Position numbers and translations under genes: made by a program. 64,000 nt of DNA from a virus. Each line of letters opens with the position of its first letter. The stretch's first letter is position 1. The DNA lies in IMG/VR virus record IMGVR_UViG_3300037258_000161, positions 1-64,000 of that record; one strand, given 5' to 3'. A model generated the notes under the pieces. The model was not told where the DNA came from and ran no database searches. It saw nothing but the letters and a program-made list of their open reading frames with translations. This document shows positions 41,658 to 50,343 of the stretch, in pieces.

Positions 41658-44600
41658 CTAGCTGTACCGGCCCTTCTGGGCTGCCGCCTTCGCCACGCTG
41701 TTCAGCACGTCCGCCACCGCGGTTCCGGTTGCCTGCCCGATCTGCTTGGCGTTCGTGGTGGTGAGCAGCCCGATGAGCTTGTTCATCTGCTGCCGCGTGG
41801 CCAGGGTGTTGTCCACCGAGTGGATGTCCCGCAGCTGGGAGACGACCGTGGCCGCCTGGGAGCGGGTGAATCCCGCCTGCGACGTGCCGCCGTTGATGGA
41901 CTGACCCGCACCCCCGCCGCCCGCAGTGCTGGCCACGGCGGTCGCCGCCCCGCCACCCGAGCCGCCGCTGCCCGTGGTCAGCTTGACCTTGATCTTGAGG
42001 CCGACATCGAAGTCCTTGCGGACCTCCTTGGCGATCTCGTCACCAAGATCACGCATTTTCTTCTTGAGCTTCGATTCCTCGGCGGTCAGCCCGGACAGGA
42101 ACCCCTTGGAGATGTTCTGGCCGTACTGGATGTCCGCGGCCCGATTGCCGATCAGCTTGTCTTCCTGGGCAATTTTCTTCTCGTCGGCGTTGATCTCGTC
42201 GATGAGCTTCTTGCCGCCGGCGAGCGCCGCCTTCAGGTAGGTGTATCCGTCCACCGGGCCGAGGGCGATGGCCTGCTCGATGAACGTCTTGTCCAGTCCC
42301 GCTCTCTGCGCCTGCCCGATGATGCCGAAGAAGTTCTGAAGATCCTTCAGGTCCTGTGCGAGCTGGGTCTGGATCCCGGCACCGATCTGGGACGCGGTCT
42401 CGCCCGTCTTGGGTGCGGTGAGACTGGACAGGTCGGAGAACGACCCCAGGTTTGAGGTCACCGAGGAGGCGAACTGCTTCATATTCGCTATCTCGGTTGC
42501 GATGGCCGCCGACTTGTCGGCCAGCTTCTCCAGCGCCGACGTCTGGCTGTTCAGCGTGCCCAGGAGCTGCTGCCGCGCCGAGCCTGTGTAGTACTTGCGG
42601 ACCTCGTCGTCGAGCTGCTTCGCCTCAGACTCGATCTGTGACGCGGTCTTCAGCGACCCGTCGCTGAACGCCTTCGCGATGCTCGCCCCGGCCTGCTGCG
42701 CCGCCTGGAGAGCCGCGGGGGACAGCCGCTTCGCGAGGTCCGCCTGCTGCTGCGCCAGATCCTCGCCGCCGAGCCCACTGCGGCCCCATCCGGGGGCCCA
42801 GGGCGGGAGATTGAAGGTGAAGTTGAAGGTATCCGCACCCTCAACGGCTGACACCGCCCCGCCGATGGCGAAGTGGTGTGGCACGTTCTGGCGCCCGGTG
42901 ACACGCGATCCGCCGTACTTCGCGTTGAGCGCATGAATGGCGGAGGAACCCCCGAGCCCGCGAACCGCCTCCGGGACGAGGATGCCCTCGCCAGGCGAGA
43001 GCATCGCGTGCACCGAGTCAACGCCCGGCGCATATCCCGGGATGACGCCGCCGGTAGCCGCGCCCGGGGCAGTCGGCTTCAGTTCCCCGATCGTCGGCGC
43101 CGCTCCAGTGCTCCCGTGCACGAGCACGTCGATATTGATGGTCTTGGAGTGCAGGGCGGCGATCTGGGCGTTCAGTTCAGCGATGAGCTTCGCCGCGCCC
43201 TGACCGTGCAGCCCGGCGGCGTCGAACTGGTTGACCAGGCGCTGCAGCGGCGCGATGGCCTTCGTCGTGCTGCCCGTGGACGTCAGGATGTCCCCGGACA
43301 GCTTCAGGGCCGCCGCCGCCGCCCCAGTCGATGCAGTCGTCGCGGCTTGCGTCGCCGTACTGTAGGTCCCCAGCCGGCCATGTGAGGCCGCCAGGGCCGA
43401 CGCGAGGGAGGTCTGGTCCTGCTTGAAGGTCACCGTGTCGTTCATCAGGGTCAGTTGCGGGGTAACCAGCGCCGCGAAGGCGTTGTTCAGCGCCGAAACC
43501 TTCTCTGTTGTCGTCGCGGTGGCGCTCCCGAGGATTCCTTCCTCGATCGCGAGCTTCGACGTCGCAGTGGACGCCTGAGCTCCGGCCATGGCGTAGGCGA
43601 TGGTCTTGTTCGCCGCATCCTGGGCGGACCGGCCGCCCTTGGCGAACGCCGACGACGACACCCCGGCCGCCTCGGCGGCCTTGATGGCCTGCGCCTGGCT
43701 GATCCCGAGCGCCTGCTCAACCTCGCCGAGACCGGCTTTCAGGTTCTTCGCCGACGCCGACGCCTGCTGCTGCGCCGTCGCTACCTGACCCTGAGCCTGG
43801 ACGTACGCCTCGGAGCCGTAGCGGCCCTTCTCGAAGCCCGACGCCGTGTCCTGGATGTCCTTGTTCAGCTTCACGGCACCGGAGCCGGTCAGGGACATCT
43901 GGCTGGCCAGCTTCTGGTAGCCCGCCACATTGAAGCCGCTGGCCTGGTCGGCTTCCCGCATCTTGTCAATGAGGCCGGAGAGGGACGGGGTGTCCTGCAG
44001 CGCCACGTACCCGAGGGCACCGATGGCGACCGCAGCGCCGCCGATGAGGGCGGCTGGCGGTATGGCGGCACCGAGGGCCAGCATTGCAGCACCGAGGCCG
44101 CCAGAGCCGATCGCTGCCGCCGCTCCGTCTGCTGCGACAGCGGTTCCCTCGATGGCGGTAGTCCCTGCGGCGGCCTCGGCCGCCGCGGCCGTCGTCGCGG
44201 CAGCCGTTGCCTCCGTGGCGGCAGCCGCGCCCTCCTCGGCCACTCCAAGGCCCTTGTATGCGGCCGTGACCTGCGCCACCCACGCCCACTTGCCGGACAG
44301 GCCGGCGATGACATCCGAGGAGACCGTGAAGTCGGCATTGGAAATGGAGCCCAGTTCAACGGCTGCGGAGAACGCCTTGACGGCCGCCGTGACGCTGCCG
44401 ATTGGGCCGCGGAGTGCCAGGTACGCGAGCCCGGCATCCACGAGGAGGGGATTCGCGCGCAGCAGGGGTGACACGACGTCGGATATGCCAGTCGCCAGCG
44501 CGGTGACCGGCGGCAGGACGGCATGCAGCCCGGCCACGAGATCGCCTGTGAGGGCGCCCGTGATCTGCAGGATCGGGGGCAGGAGCTTGTCCAGGGCACC

Positions 44601-45686
44601 GATCAGGGTGTTCACCAGCGCAACGGACTGCGTGGCATTCCCGTTGGAGGCGAACGTCTGGAAAAGGTCACCCAGGGTCTTGCCCAGCAGCGACGCGGTC
44701 TGCCCGAGTTCGGCTTCCGCCGGCTGCATTTCACGAAGCGCCGAGGTGAACTCCGGCAGGAACTCCGCAGCCCCCTGGTGCAGCCCCGACAGCAGATCTC
44801 TCAGCCCGGGAAGGCCGGCCTGGAAGGCGGCTGCCACTTCCGGGGTCAGCCCCTCAAGGCCCGTGGCGAATTCCTGCAGCGAGGGCAGGAGTTCGGTGGC
44901 AATGGGGGCCAGTTCGGTGATGGCCTCGTCCTTGACCCCGGTGAACATCGAGGTCACCGCGGCCTTGAGTTTCGGGTCCCCGGCGATCACCGCGGCGGCG
45001 ATGCCGCCCACGAGCCCCACGCCTATCGCGGCCCCGGCCGCCGGAGCCAGGGCAGCCGCCCCGACGAGGATGCCGGCGATGAGGGTGCCGAGGCCGATGC
45101 CGCCCCCGCCGGCTGCCGAGCCTGAGTCGCTCACCCCCTTGAGGGCAGCGCCAGCCTCAATGGCCTTGTCCCGGACACTGGCGAGGGACTCGGCCTCCGC
45201 CTCATTGGCCGCGGCACTCTCCGCAGCTGCCCCCGCCTCTTCCGCGACAGCACCGGCTAGCTCATTGAGGGCGCCCCCGGCTTCGGCTCCGTCGCGGCCC
45301 ACATTGGCCAGGGCTTCCGCGAAGGCTTCGGAAGACGCGTCCCCGCCGTCCATGAGGCCGGCGAGTTCCTCAACCGAGCCGCCCAGGGCCTGGGTGGTCG
45401 CGGCCACCTGGCCCATCTGGTCCCGCAGATGGGAGGCACCCTCGGAGGTGGTGGCAAGGCTGTCGTCCAGGGTGCCGAGTTCGGCATCGACTTCTGCGAC
45501 ATTGCTGTTGATGTTGAGCTTGGTGTCGGCAAGGGCGGCTTCTATGCCCTCTTTGAGATGATCACCGATCTCAACGCCCAGCTCGTCAGCCTCGGGCAGT
45601 ATCTGGCTTTTAAGCTTGTCTGACCAGCCCTGGGCGCTCGGCACCACGGCGACGGTCACAGACCCGACTTCGCCCGCAGAAGGCAC
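41658..45686 (-). CDS. Tape measure protein
   Basis: 1342 residues, by far the longest protein, alanine-rich and helical. Two hydrophobic blocks (~200-240, and ~530-570 near AAMLALGAAIPPAALIGGAAVAIGAL) would insert in the membrane during DNA ejection. The C-terminal part has GGVIPGYAPGVDSVHAMLSPGEGILVPEAV, a hallmark of actinophage tape measures. Length should set the tail at roughly 200 nm (0.15 nm per residue). Lies right after the frameshifted chaperone genes, the standard order. Confidence 0.95.
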   Translation of the reverse strand: MPSAGEVGSVTVAVVPSAQGWSDKLKSQILPEADELGVEIGDHLKEGIEAALADTKLNINSNVAEVDAELGTLDDSLATTSEGASHLRDQMGQVAATTQALGGSVEELAGLMDGGDASSEAFAEALANVGRDGAEAGGALNELAGAVAEEAGAAAESAAANEAEAESLASVRDKAIEAGAALKGVSDSGSAAGGGGIGLGTLIAGILVGAAALAPAAGAAIGVGLVGGIAAAVIAGDPKLKAAVTSMFTGVKDEAITELAPIATELLPSLQEFATGLEGLTPEVAAAFQAGLPGLRDLLSGLHQGAAEFLPEFTSALREMQPAEAELGQTASLLGKTLGDLFQTFASNGNATQSVALVNTLIGALDKLLPPILQITGALTGDLVAGLHAVLPPVTALATGISDVVSPLLRANPLLVDAGLAYLALRGPIGSVTAAVKAFSAAVELGSISNADFTVSSDVIAGLSGKWAWVAQVTAAYKGLGVAEEGAAAATEATAAATTAAAAEAAAGTTAIEGTAVAADGAAAAIGSGGLGAAMLALGAAIPPAALIGGAAVAIGALGYVALQDTPSLSGLIDKMREADQASGFNVAGYQKLASQMSLTGSGAVKLNKDIQDTASGFEKGRYGSEAYVQAQGQVATAQQQASASAKNLKAGLGEVEQALGISQAQAIKAAEAAGVSSSAFAKGGRSAQDAANKTIAYAMAGAQASTATSKLAIEEGILGSATATTTEKVSALNNAFAALVTPQLTLMNDTVTFKQDQTSLASALAASHGRLGTYSTATQAATTASTGAAAAALKLSGDILTSTGSTTKAIAPLQRLVNQFDAAGLHGQGAAKLIAELNAQIAALHSKTINIDVLVHGSTGAAPTIGELKPTAPGAATGGVIPGYAPGVDSVHAMLSPGEGILVPEAVRGLGGSSAIHALNAKYGGSRVTGRQNVPHHFAIGGAVSAVEGADTFNFTFNLPPWAPGWGRSGLGGEDLAQQQADLAKRLSPAALQAAQQAGASIAKAFSDGSLKTASQIESEAKQLDDEVRKYYTGSARQQLLGTLNSQTSALEKLADKSAAIATEIANMKQFASSVTSNLGSFSDLSSLTAPKTGETASQIGAGIQTQLAQDLKDLQNFFGIIGQAQRAGLDKTFIEQAIALGPVDGYTYLKAALAGGKKLIDEINADEKKIAQEDKLIGNRAADIQYGQNISKGFLSGLTAEESKLKKKMRDLGDEIAKEVRKDFDVGLKIKVKLTTGSGGSGGGAATAVASTAGGGGAGQSINGGTSQAGFTRSQAATVVSQLRDIHSVDNTLATRQQMNKLIGLLTTTNAKQIGQATGTAVADVLNSVAKAAAQKGRYS

Positions 45687-45733
45687 GCTTTGTCACCGCC
45701 TTCCCGCTCGCCGGTCCGGGCAGCGGGAAAGCC

Positions 45734-46536
45734 TCACTCCAGCGCCGGTATCTCCAGTCCCCCCTCGGCCGCCCTCTTCCGCAGGCGCGGATCCAGGCGC
45801 AGCCTGTCTTTCATGCTGAGCCGCTTCCTCCTCGGCCTGGCGCCGGGGCGCTGCACCGGGTCAGGAGGCGACCCGGCTGCATTGCCGCCGGCGCTCGCTG
45901 CCACGGTGGTCCACCGCAGCAGCCGCACCTCGTCCACGAGCAGGGCCAGAAGCATCTCCGGGGAAGACCAGCGGCCGGCGTCCGGATCAACCGGCTCCAC
46001 TGGTGCCGCGTCCGGGTCATCCTGCGCGGCGTTGCGGAGCCCGGTCAGCGTCAGGGACTCCGGAGGGAGCGCGTCGATCAGTACGAGGAGCTTGCGCAGG
46101 CTGAGCTTGCCGCGGTAGTGATCAAGCAGGTCCAGCCCGTAGTAACGGTGCAGGTCGGCCTCTAGCGCCTCGTGGTGCTCCTTGAGGAACGCGAGCGCCG
46201 AGAGGGTTTTCCCGGCGTGATACCACTGGCAGAGGACACGACCTCGATGATCCGCTCAAGCTGGTAGTTCCGGACCTTCGCCGCGGTGAACGCCTTGAAG
46301 TCCTTGTCGCTCAGGACGCGCTGCGCCCACGCGATCGAGTTTCCGTTCCCGAGGAACACGCTGGCCTCGTGCGGCCAGTCCTTCTGATGCGGGAAGGTGA
46401 CGACCTTCCCGCCGATGCGGACGCTCGTGGGCTCGCCGACCGCCTCACGGCGCAGGGCGTCATCTTCGGCGTCCAGGTCGAGGTCAACAACGTCAGCCTC
46501 TTCAGCGTCCCGTTCCGGGGCGTCTGCGGCGGTCAT
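45734..46536 (-). CDS. Tail assembly chaperone, -1 frameshift fusion (gpGT-like)
   Basis: The upstream frame (46162-46536) is shifted -1 at 46207-46213 into a frame open to a TGA at 45734. The fusion would be 267 residues. The downstream part starts KTLSALAFLKEHHEALEADL and continues to DPRLRKRAAEGGLEIPALE, which aligns in type with gpT domains. gpG and gpGT chaperones load the tape measure and recruit tail tube subunits. Located between the major tail protein and the tape measure as expected. Confidence 0.85.
46162..46536 (-). CDS. Tail assembly chaperone, unshifted product (gpG-like)
   Basis: 124 residues. The core FPHQKDWPHEASVFLGNGNSIAWAQRVLSDKDFKAF is typical of siphovirus gpG-like chaperones in actinophages. 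Without the frameshift, translation passes the slippery site and ends after an Arg/Ser-rich tail. Confidence 0.85.
   Translation of the reverse strand: MTAADAPERDAEEADVVDLDLDAEDDALRREAVGEPTSVRIGGKVVTFPHQKDWPHEASVFLGNGNSIAWAQRVLSDKDFKAFTAAKVRNYQLERIIEVVSSASGITPGKPSRRSRSSRSTTRR
46207..46213 (-). promoter_or_regulatory. Slippery heptamer GGGAAAA
   Basis: On the minus strand the sequence CCG GGA AAA C contains G GGA AAA in the gpG frame, the classical X-XXY-YYZ slippery form. Slipping by -1 enters the gpT-like frame, which is open for 157 further residues. Confidence 0.85.
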
Positions 46537-46618
46537 TCAGGGTCCTCTCTGGCGCTCCCATTCCGGCAGCGCGGACGGCAGGAAACGGCCCGGTACATTC
46601 CGCACCGGGCCGCACTGG

Positions 46619-47224
46619 TTACGCGAAGAACGGCGTCAGATCAGCGGCGCCGTAGTCGATGTAGCGCTGGATCGCCGCCCTGGTGGACCCGATCATGTCG
46701 GGGTACAGGGTGATGGTCAGCTGGATGGTCTCGGCGTCGGTCTGCTGCTGCTGGTCGTTGCCGCGGCTGGTCACCTTGGCGTTGACAGCGAAGTTCCGCA
46801 TCGCCTTGTCGCCGTCGATGGTGTCGAACAGGAAGCAGTACCTGTTGTCGGTGGGGATCTCGGGCATCAGGTACGTGGCCACGGTGGTGCCGGTCGCAGG
46901 CTGCAGCTGGTCGAGCAGCACATCGTCGTACAGCGCCCTGACGGCGGGGTTCAGGCCCTCCATGAAGGTGACGTCGAACGTCTTAGGGGCTGCGGACGTG
47001 ATGGTGCGGATCGGGTCCAGTGTGCCGGCCGCCATCACATCCTTGATGGTCTCGGCCAGCTTGAAGGTGGCACCCGTGGTGTCCACCCAGCCCAGGCAGA
47101 TCCACGGCGATGTCACCGCAGCGAAGCCCGCGGGCGGCGTAGTACCCAGGTCGGCGTAGTACGCCATGACATCACCTGCGGCATATGTGAGGTCAGCTGA
47201 CCTAGTGTCCGTAATGAGACTCAC
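46619..47224 (-). CDS. Major tail protein
   Basis: 201 residues from GTG 47224. Tube-protein pattern: YAAGDVMAYYADLGTTPPAG, SPWICLGWVDTTGATF, FDVTFMEGLNPAVRALYDDV, and a C-terminal strand IQLTITLYPD. Directly precedes the chaperone genes. Forms the tail tube. Confidence 0.88.
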   Translation of the reverse strand: MSLITDTRSADLTYAAGDVMAYYADLGTTPPAGFAAVTSPWICLGWVDTTGATFKLAETIKDVMAAGTLDPIRTITSAAPKTFDVTFMEGLNPAVRALYDDVLLDQLQPATGTTVATYLMPEIPTDNRYCFLFDTIDGDKAMRNFAVNAKVTSRGNDQQQQTDAETIQLTITLYPDMIGSTRAAIQRYIDYGAADLTPFFA

Positions 47225-47235
47225 CCTCTATCTAG

Positions 47236-47934
47236 TCAGGTTTCCTCACCGCCCGTCCCATTAGGCGATGTGGGGGCGGATTTGGGTTCGGTAGTGACTG
47301 CCGGCCAGACGACCTGCGCTCTTGCGGTCAGGACGTTCTTCCGGTACGTCGGGTCCTGCCACTGGGCCTTCCGGGTCGCACTGAGTTTCGCTAGCGCCTC
47401 CGCAGAGTGCGTTCGGCCTATGTGAGCTTCCGAGCGGTTCTTACGGCCCTCTTCGGAGCGCTGCCCTGCCAGGATGGCGGCACGTTTCTCCTTGTCAGCC
47501 CACATAGCGCGACCGTTCGCGGACATCGTGGCCAGCAGTTCCGGGCTCTTCTCGCGACCGCGGTTAGCCGCCCCGATCTTGGCCCGCGTCTCGGCGGACA
47601 CCACGCGCCCGCGGTGTGCCGCGCTGAGCTTGGCCCGCGTCTCAGGGGAGATCGAGCCCTTGATGCGCTCATTGAGCAGTGCGCCGCGGGTGAGTTTGCG
47701 CAGGGCGATGATGCATGCCCGCTCCACCTTGTTGGCCTCTTCGCCGTCCTCGACGATGGCGATGATCCGGAAGGCTGGCGGAGCATCCAGCGTCCGCAGC
47801 CACTGGTGCAGCTTGTTGTTCCTGCGGGTGCGGTCGTTCCAGTGCTGGCGCTGCCTGCCTTTACCGCTCACGGACTGCCCGATGTACCTGATCTCACCCG
47901 CGTCGCCGAGTACGGCGTAGATGTCTGTAGCCAT
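47236..47934 (-). CDS. GIY-YIG homing endonuclease with NUMOD3 repeats
   Basis: 232 residues from ATG 47934. N-terminal GIY-YIG domain (TDIYAVLGDAGEIRYIGQS ... ERACIIALRKLTRGALLNER). Several NUMOD3-type DNA-binding repeats follow (SPETRAKLSAAHRGR, SAETRAKIGAANRGR, SPELLATMSANG). It sits between tail genes, a typical intron-free homing position, and may promote spread of this gene cluster. Confidence 0.88.
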   Translation of the reverse strand: MATDIYAVLGDAGEIRYIGQSVSGKGRQRQHWNDRTRRNNKLHQWLRTLDAPPAFRIIAIVEDGEEANKVERACIIALRKLTRGALLNERIKGSISPETRAKLSAAHRGRVVSAETRAKIGAANRGREKSPELLATMSANGRAMWADKEKRAAILAGQRSEEGRKNRSEAHIGRTHSAEALAKLSATRKAQWQDPTYRKNVLTARAQVVWPAVTTEPKSAPTSPNGTGGEET

Positions 47935-47942
47935 GCGGTCTA

Positions 47943-47970
47943 TTGTACATCCATGTACATGAGCTAGCAT
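47943..47970 (+). promoter_or_regulatory. Promoter with overlapping palindromic operator
   Basis: TGTACAT-CC-ATGTACA (47944-47959) is a perfect 7-bp inverted repeat. It overlaps a TTGTAC -35 (47943-47948) with a 16-bp spacer to TAGCAT (47965-47970). The start would fall at ATG 47978, giving a leaderless mRNA for the antitoxin-like gene, with autorepression likely. Confidence 0.6.
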
Positions 47971-47977
47971 GGATGTC

Positions 47978-48169
47978 ATGAGCGAGTCTTCAGAGAAAGG
48001 CGTCGCCGAGTTGCGGCTTGAACTGGCCGACGTCCTCAATGCCGCCGCCGTGCGCGGCGAGATAACCTACGTCACCAACCGCGGGAGGCGCATGGCCGCC
48101 GTCGTCCCCATTCCCGTCGCTGAGGCGGCCGAAGCGGCGGCCAAGTCGAGGACTGATCGGCAGAGATGA
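47978..48169 (+). CDS. Phd/YefM-like antitoxin
   Basis: 63 residues from ATG 47978. VAELRLELADVLNAAAVRGEITYVTNRGRRMAAVVPIP is the N-terminal DNA-binding fold of Phd/YefM antitoxins. No RelE/Doc/VapC toxin follows; the coupled gene is a DUF6221-type protein. The palindromic operator and leaderless promoter fit autoregulation. The in-frame ATG at 47969 is upstream of the predicted transcript start. Confidence 0.75.
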   Translation: MSESSEKGVAELRLELADVLNAAAVRGEITYVTNRGRRMAAVVPIPVAEAAEAAAKSRTDRQR

Positions 48170-48624
48170 CTACCGATAAGGCCGTTGACGTCTGGCTGAT
48201 CGCCTTCCTGTCCGCCCGGCTGGACGAGGACGAGCTGGCCGCGCGGAACGCGGGCGGGGAGACATGGGACTTCACGGGCCCGGACTGCAAGGTACGCGTC
48301 CGCGAGCCTGACGGCGACCTCGGGCGCATCATCGCCTACTGCCGGCACGGCGAGCCACTGAACGAAGATCTGGCGCTCGCAATCCATATCGGCCACAACG
48401 ACCCAGCCCGCACGCTCCGCGAGATCGAGATCGAGATCGAGATCAGGCGGGCGAGGCTGAGGCGGTACCTGGAACAGCCCAGCTGGCACCTGCCCGAGGG
48501 TGTCCGCGACACCGACGAGCGCCAGCGCGCCCAGATAGTGAAAGACGTACTGGACGGCGAGGTCCGGGAGGACGCCGCCGTCTACAGCGACCATCCGGAC
48601 TACCGGCAGGAGTGGAAACCATGA
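48166..48624 (+). CDS. DUF6221-type protein
   Basis: 152 residues, ATGA-coupled to the antitoxin-like gene. Signature pieces: IAFLSARLDEDEL, an IGHNDPARTLREIEIE segment and the terminal YSDHPDYRQEWKP. This actinobacterial family has no known function to me. A GAGATC tandem repeat (four copies near 48420) encodes EIEIEIEI within it. A second family member lies at 56224. Its place behind an antitoxin-like gene raises the possibility of a partner role. Confidence 0.75.
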   Translation: MTTDKAVDVWLIAFLSARLDEDELAARNAGGETWDFTGPDCKVRVREPDGDLGRIIAYCRHGEPLNEDLALAIHIGHNDPARTLREIEIEIEIRRARLRRYLEQPSWHLPEGVRDTDERQRAQIVKDVLDGEVREDAAVYSDHPDYRQEWKP

Positions 48625-48824
48625 CCGGCCAGATCCTGGTCATCCTGGGGATTGCGATTGCCGTGTTCGTAACGGTCATCCTGGGTGCGTTCTTGTATGC
48701 GGCGCTCAAGGGGGCCACATTCCGTGAGGCGTGGCACCTCTGGTGGGAAGCTGTGGACCGCGAATACAAGGAGCACCCGACGTGGATTGCCCGGTGGCGC
48801 AGGCGCCGGCGAGCGCCTAAGTGA
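48621..48824 (+). CDS. Small membrane protein
   Basis: 67 residues from ATG 48621, coupled by ATGA. One TM helix (ILVILGIAIAVFVTVILGAFLYAAL) then an amphipathic Trp/Arg-rich tail (WHLWWEAVDREY ... RWRRRRRAPK). Last gene of a three-gene plus-strand moron inserted among leftward tail genes. A short palindrome at its end (GCCCTG-T-CAGGGC) straddles the convergent stop. Confidence 0.6.
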   Translation: MTGQILVILGIAIAVFVTVILGAFLYAALKGATFREAWHLWWEAVDREYKEHPTWIARWRRRRRAPK

Positions 48825-48833
48825 CGTGCCCTG

Positions 48834-49265
48834 TCAGGGCCGGGCGTGGATCTCGTAGCTCGCGCCGTAACGCGACATGTCCTGGTTCTCGTCGGGGATC
48901 CACCGCGGCCCGACTACCACCGTGACCGTCTGGACCGTCCCCTCCGGCAGGCTCACCCCCCGCAGCTGCCACAGCAGGAGGCATTCGCAGGCCTGCGCGA
49001 TGGCGTACGCCGCATCCCGGTCGAACGAGTACACGTCCAGGTCCACGATCGGGCGGTCCACGAAATAGCTCCGCGTCGCACCGGACACGCGGCTGATCCG
49101 GGTCCACGCACCGGACGCGCCAGGGGGGATGTACGGCAGGTCGGTGCAGAGCCTCACCGGGGCGAGCACGGCGTTCTGCCCGAGCCCCTGCTGCCCGGTG
49201 AGCCAGTTGAGCAGCAACACCTCGATGTCAGGGAACGGCTTCGGGCTGAACCTCGGCAGCGGCAC
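48834..49265 (-). CDS. Tail terminator / completion protein
   Basis: 143 residues. PDIEVLLLNWLTG and DRPIVDLDVYSFDRDAAYAIAQACE fit the tail-terminator fold that caps the tail tube. It lies between the HK97-gp10-like gene and the moron/major tail region, the usual order. Confidence 0.75.
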   Translation of the reverse strand: MPLPRFSPKPFPDIEVLLLNWLTGQQGLGQNAVLAPVRLCTDLPYIPPGASGAWTRISRVSGATRSYFVDRPIVDLDVYSFDRDAAYAIAQACECLLLWQLRGVSLPEGTVQTVTVVVGPRWIPDENQDMSRYGASYEIHARP

Positions 49266-49266
49266 G

Positions 49267-49605
49267 TCAGTCGCCGGCCGCGCTCATCAGCGCGTTGAGC
49301 ATCGTGTGGTGAGCCAGCTGGCGGTGCGTGCCGTACTCGACCCAGCGGGCTTCGGGGGCTGAGTTCGAGATGATTGCTGCCGCCCTGTCCCCTTTCCAGC
49401 CGCCAGCGCTGGTGATCGTCATAGAGAAGGAGTCCTTGTACCGGCCGCGGTGCGGATCTTCCCAGTCGCCGTGATAGACGGGGGCCGTGGCGATGCACTG
49501 CGCCAGGACGTTCGCGCCGCGGCGTCCCATCTCGGCCTGCAGGAAGTCCGAGCGGAGCATGGCACCGATTCCGGCATAGCTGCCCTGGTAGGTGCTGCCG
49601 CCCAT
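49267..49605 (-). CDS. HK97 gp10-like tail-completion protein
   Basis: 112 residues. Pattern: GIGAMLRSDFLQAEMGRRGANVLAQCIATAPV, then GRYKDSFSM, then ARWVEYGTHRQLAHHTMLNAL, as in HK97 gp10-like proteins that join head and tail. Two bases from the terminator gene. Confidence 0.82.
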   Translation of the reverse strand: MGGSTYQGSYAGIGAMLRSDFLQAEMGRRGANVLAQCIATAPVYHGDWEDPHRGRYKDSFSMTITSAGGWKGDRAAAIISNSAPEARWVEYGTHRQLAHHTMLNALMSAAGD

Positions 49606-49614
49606 TGGTGCCCC

Positions 49615-49986
49615 CTAACCCGCCTCGGTAGACATGTGGGCCGTGGCGCCCGTGACGCGCTTCAGGTGGACGAAGACCGGGCCGACGAGGCCGGTAAAGG
49701 GCGACGTCCAGGTGCCACCCTCGCCAGTAATCTCGAACGTTTCGCCGTTCTCGCGGATGATCCGGTCCTGCGGCGCGACCGGTGTTCCCCGGGGCAGGTA
49801 CATCTGGCCACCAGCCGTGACCTGCTCAGTGCCGATCGCGGCTTCGGCCTCGGTACCGGGCTCCCATGCGACGGGGCCGACCGTAGAGTCGGTGAAGGTG
49901 ATGATGTCGTTGCCGCGAGCGCTCCGGCCGGTTATGGCCGCCCTTTGGTACGTGACGTACTCACCTGGACCGCCGGGATCCAGCAT
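49615..49986 (-). CDS. Head-tail stopper
   Basis: 123 residues. Beta-rich: YVTYQRAAITGRSARGNDIIT ... QMYLPRGTPVAPQDRIIRENGETFEITGEGG. This matches the SPP1 gp16/phi-C31-type stopper family position and composition. Follows the connector and an inserted HNH gene. Confidence 0.75.
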   Translation of the reverse strand: MLDPGGPGEYVTYQRAAITGRSARGNDIITFTDSTVGPVAWEPGTEAEAAIGTEQVTAGGQMYLPRGTPVAPQDRIIRENGETFEITGEGGTWTSPFTGLVGPVFVHLKRVTGATAHMSTEAG

Positions 49987-50007
49987 CGGCTACCTCCCGC
50001 GCTCCGG

Positions 50008-50343
50008 TCAGGCCACGTGCTTCCAGGTCACCCGGTTGACGACGTCGTGCACGGTCGGCTGCTTTACGCCATAGGCGGCACCGAGGGTCTGCTGGGAGAC
50101 GCCGCCTGCGTCCCATCTGCGGCGTATCTCTCTCACTTTGTCCTCGTTCAATTTGGCGCAGCAGTGCTCGTTGCCCTTGGCTGGGTGAAGTGAGCCATGG
50201 CGCAGCGAGTCCTGCACGTTCTCGCTGTGAGTGCCGAACTCAAGGTTGGACGCAGCACAGTCGGTCTTGATGCCGTTCTTGTGCCGGCGGACCAGACCGG
50301 GCGGCAGAGGTCCGAGGAAAGCGGCCAGGTCGTATCCGCGCAT
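50008..50343 (-). CDS. HNH homing endonuclease (compact)
   Basis: 111 residues. LAAFLGPLPPGLVRRHKNGIKTDCAASNLEFGTHSEN is the second half of an HNH_3 finger. A DNA-binding module follows (HCCAKLNEDKVREIRRRWDAGG ... SQQTLGAAYGVKQPTVHDVVNRVTWKH). The N-terminal strand is missing compared with full homing enzymes. It is coupled to the connector by an ATG overlap. It may be inactive or an active minimal form. Confidence 0.8.
   Translation of the reverse strand: MRGYDLAAFLGPLPPGLVRRHKNGIKTDCAASNLEFGTHSENVQDSLRHGSLHPAKGNEHCCAKLNEDKVREIRRRWDAGGVSQQTLGAAYGVKQPTVHDVVNRVTWKHVA

Noticed and set aside
41926-45561. Long plus-strand frames opposite the tape measure gene
   Set aside because: Antisense shadows of a highly repetitive Ala-rich coding region.
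48423-48446. GAGATC tandem repeat
   Set aside because: Four copies encode EIEIEIEI inside the DUF6221-type gene; a simple coding microsatellite, not a CRISPR or iteron array.
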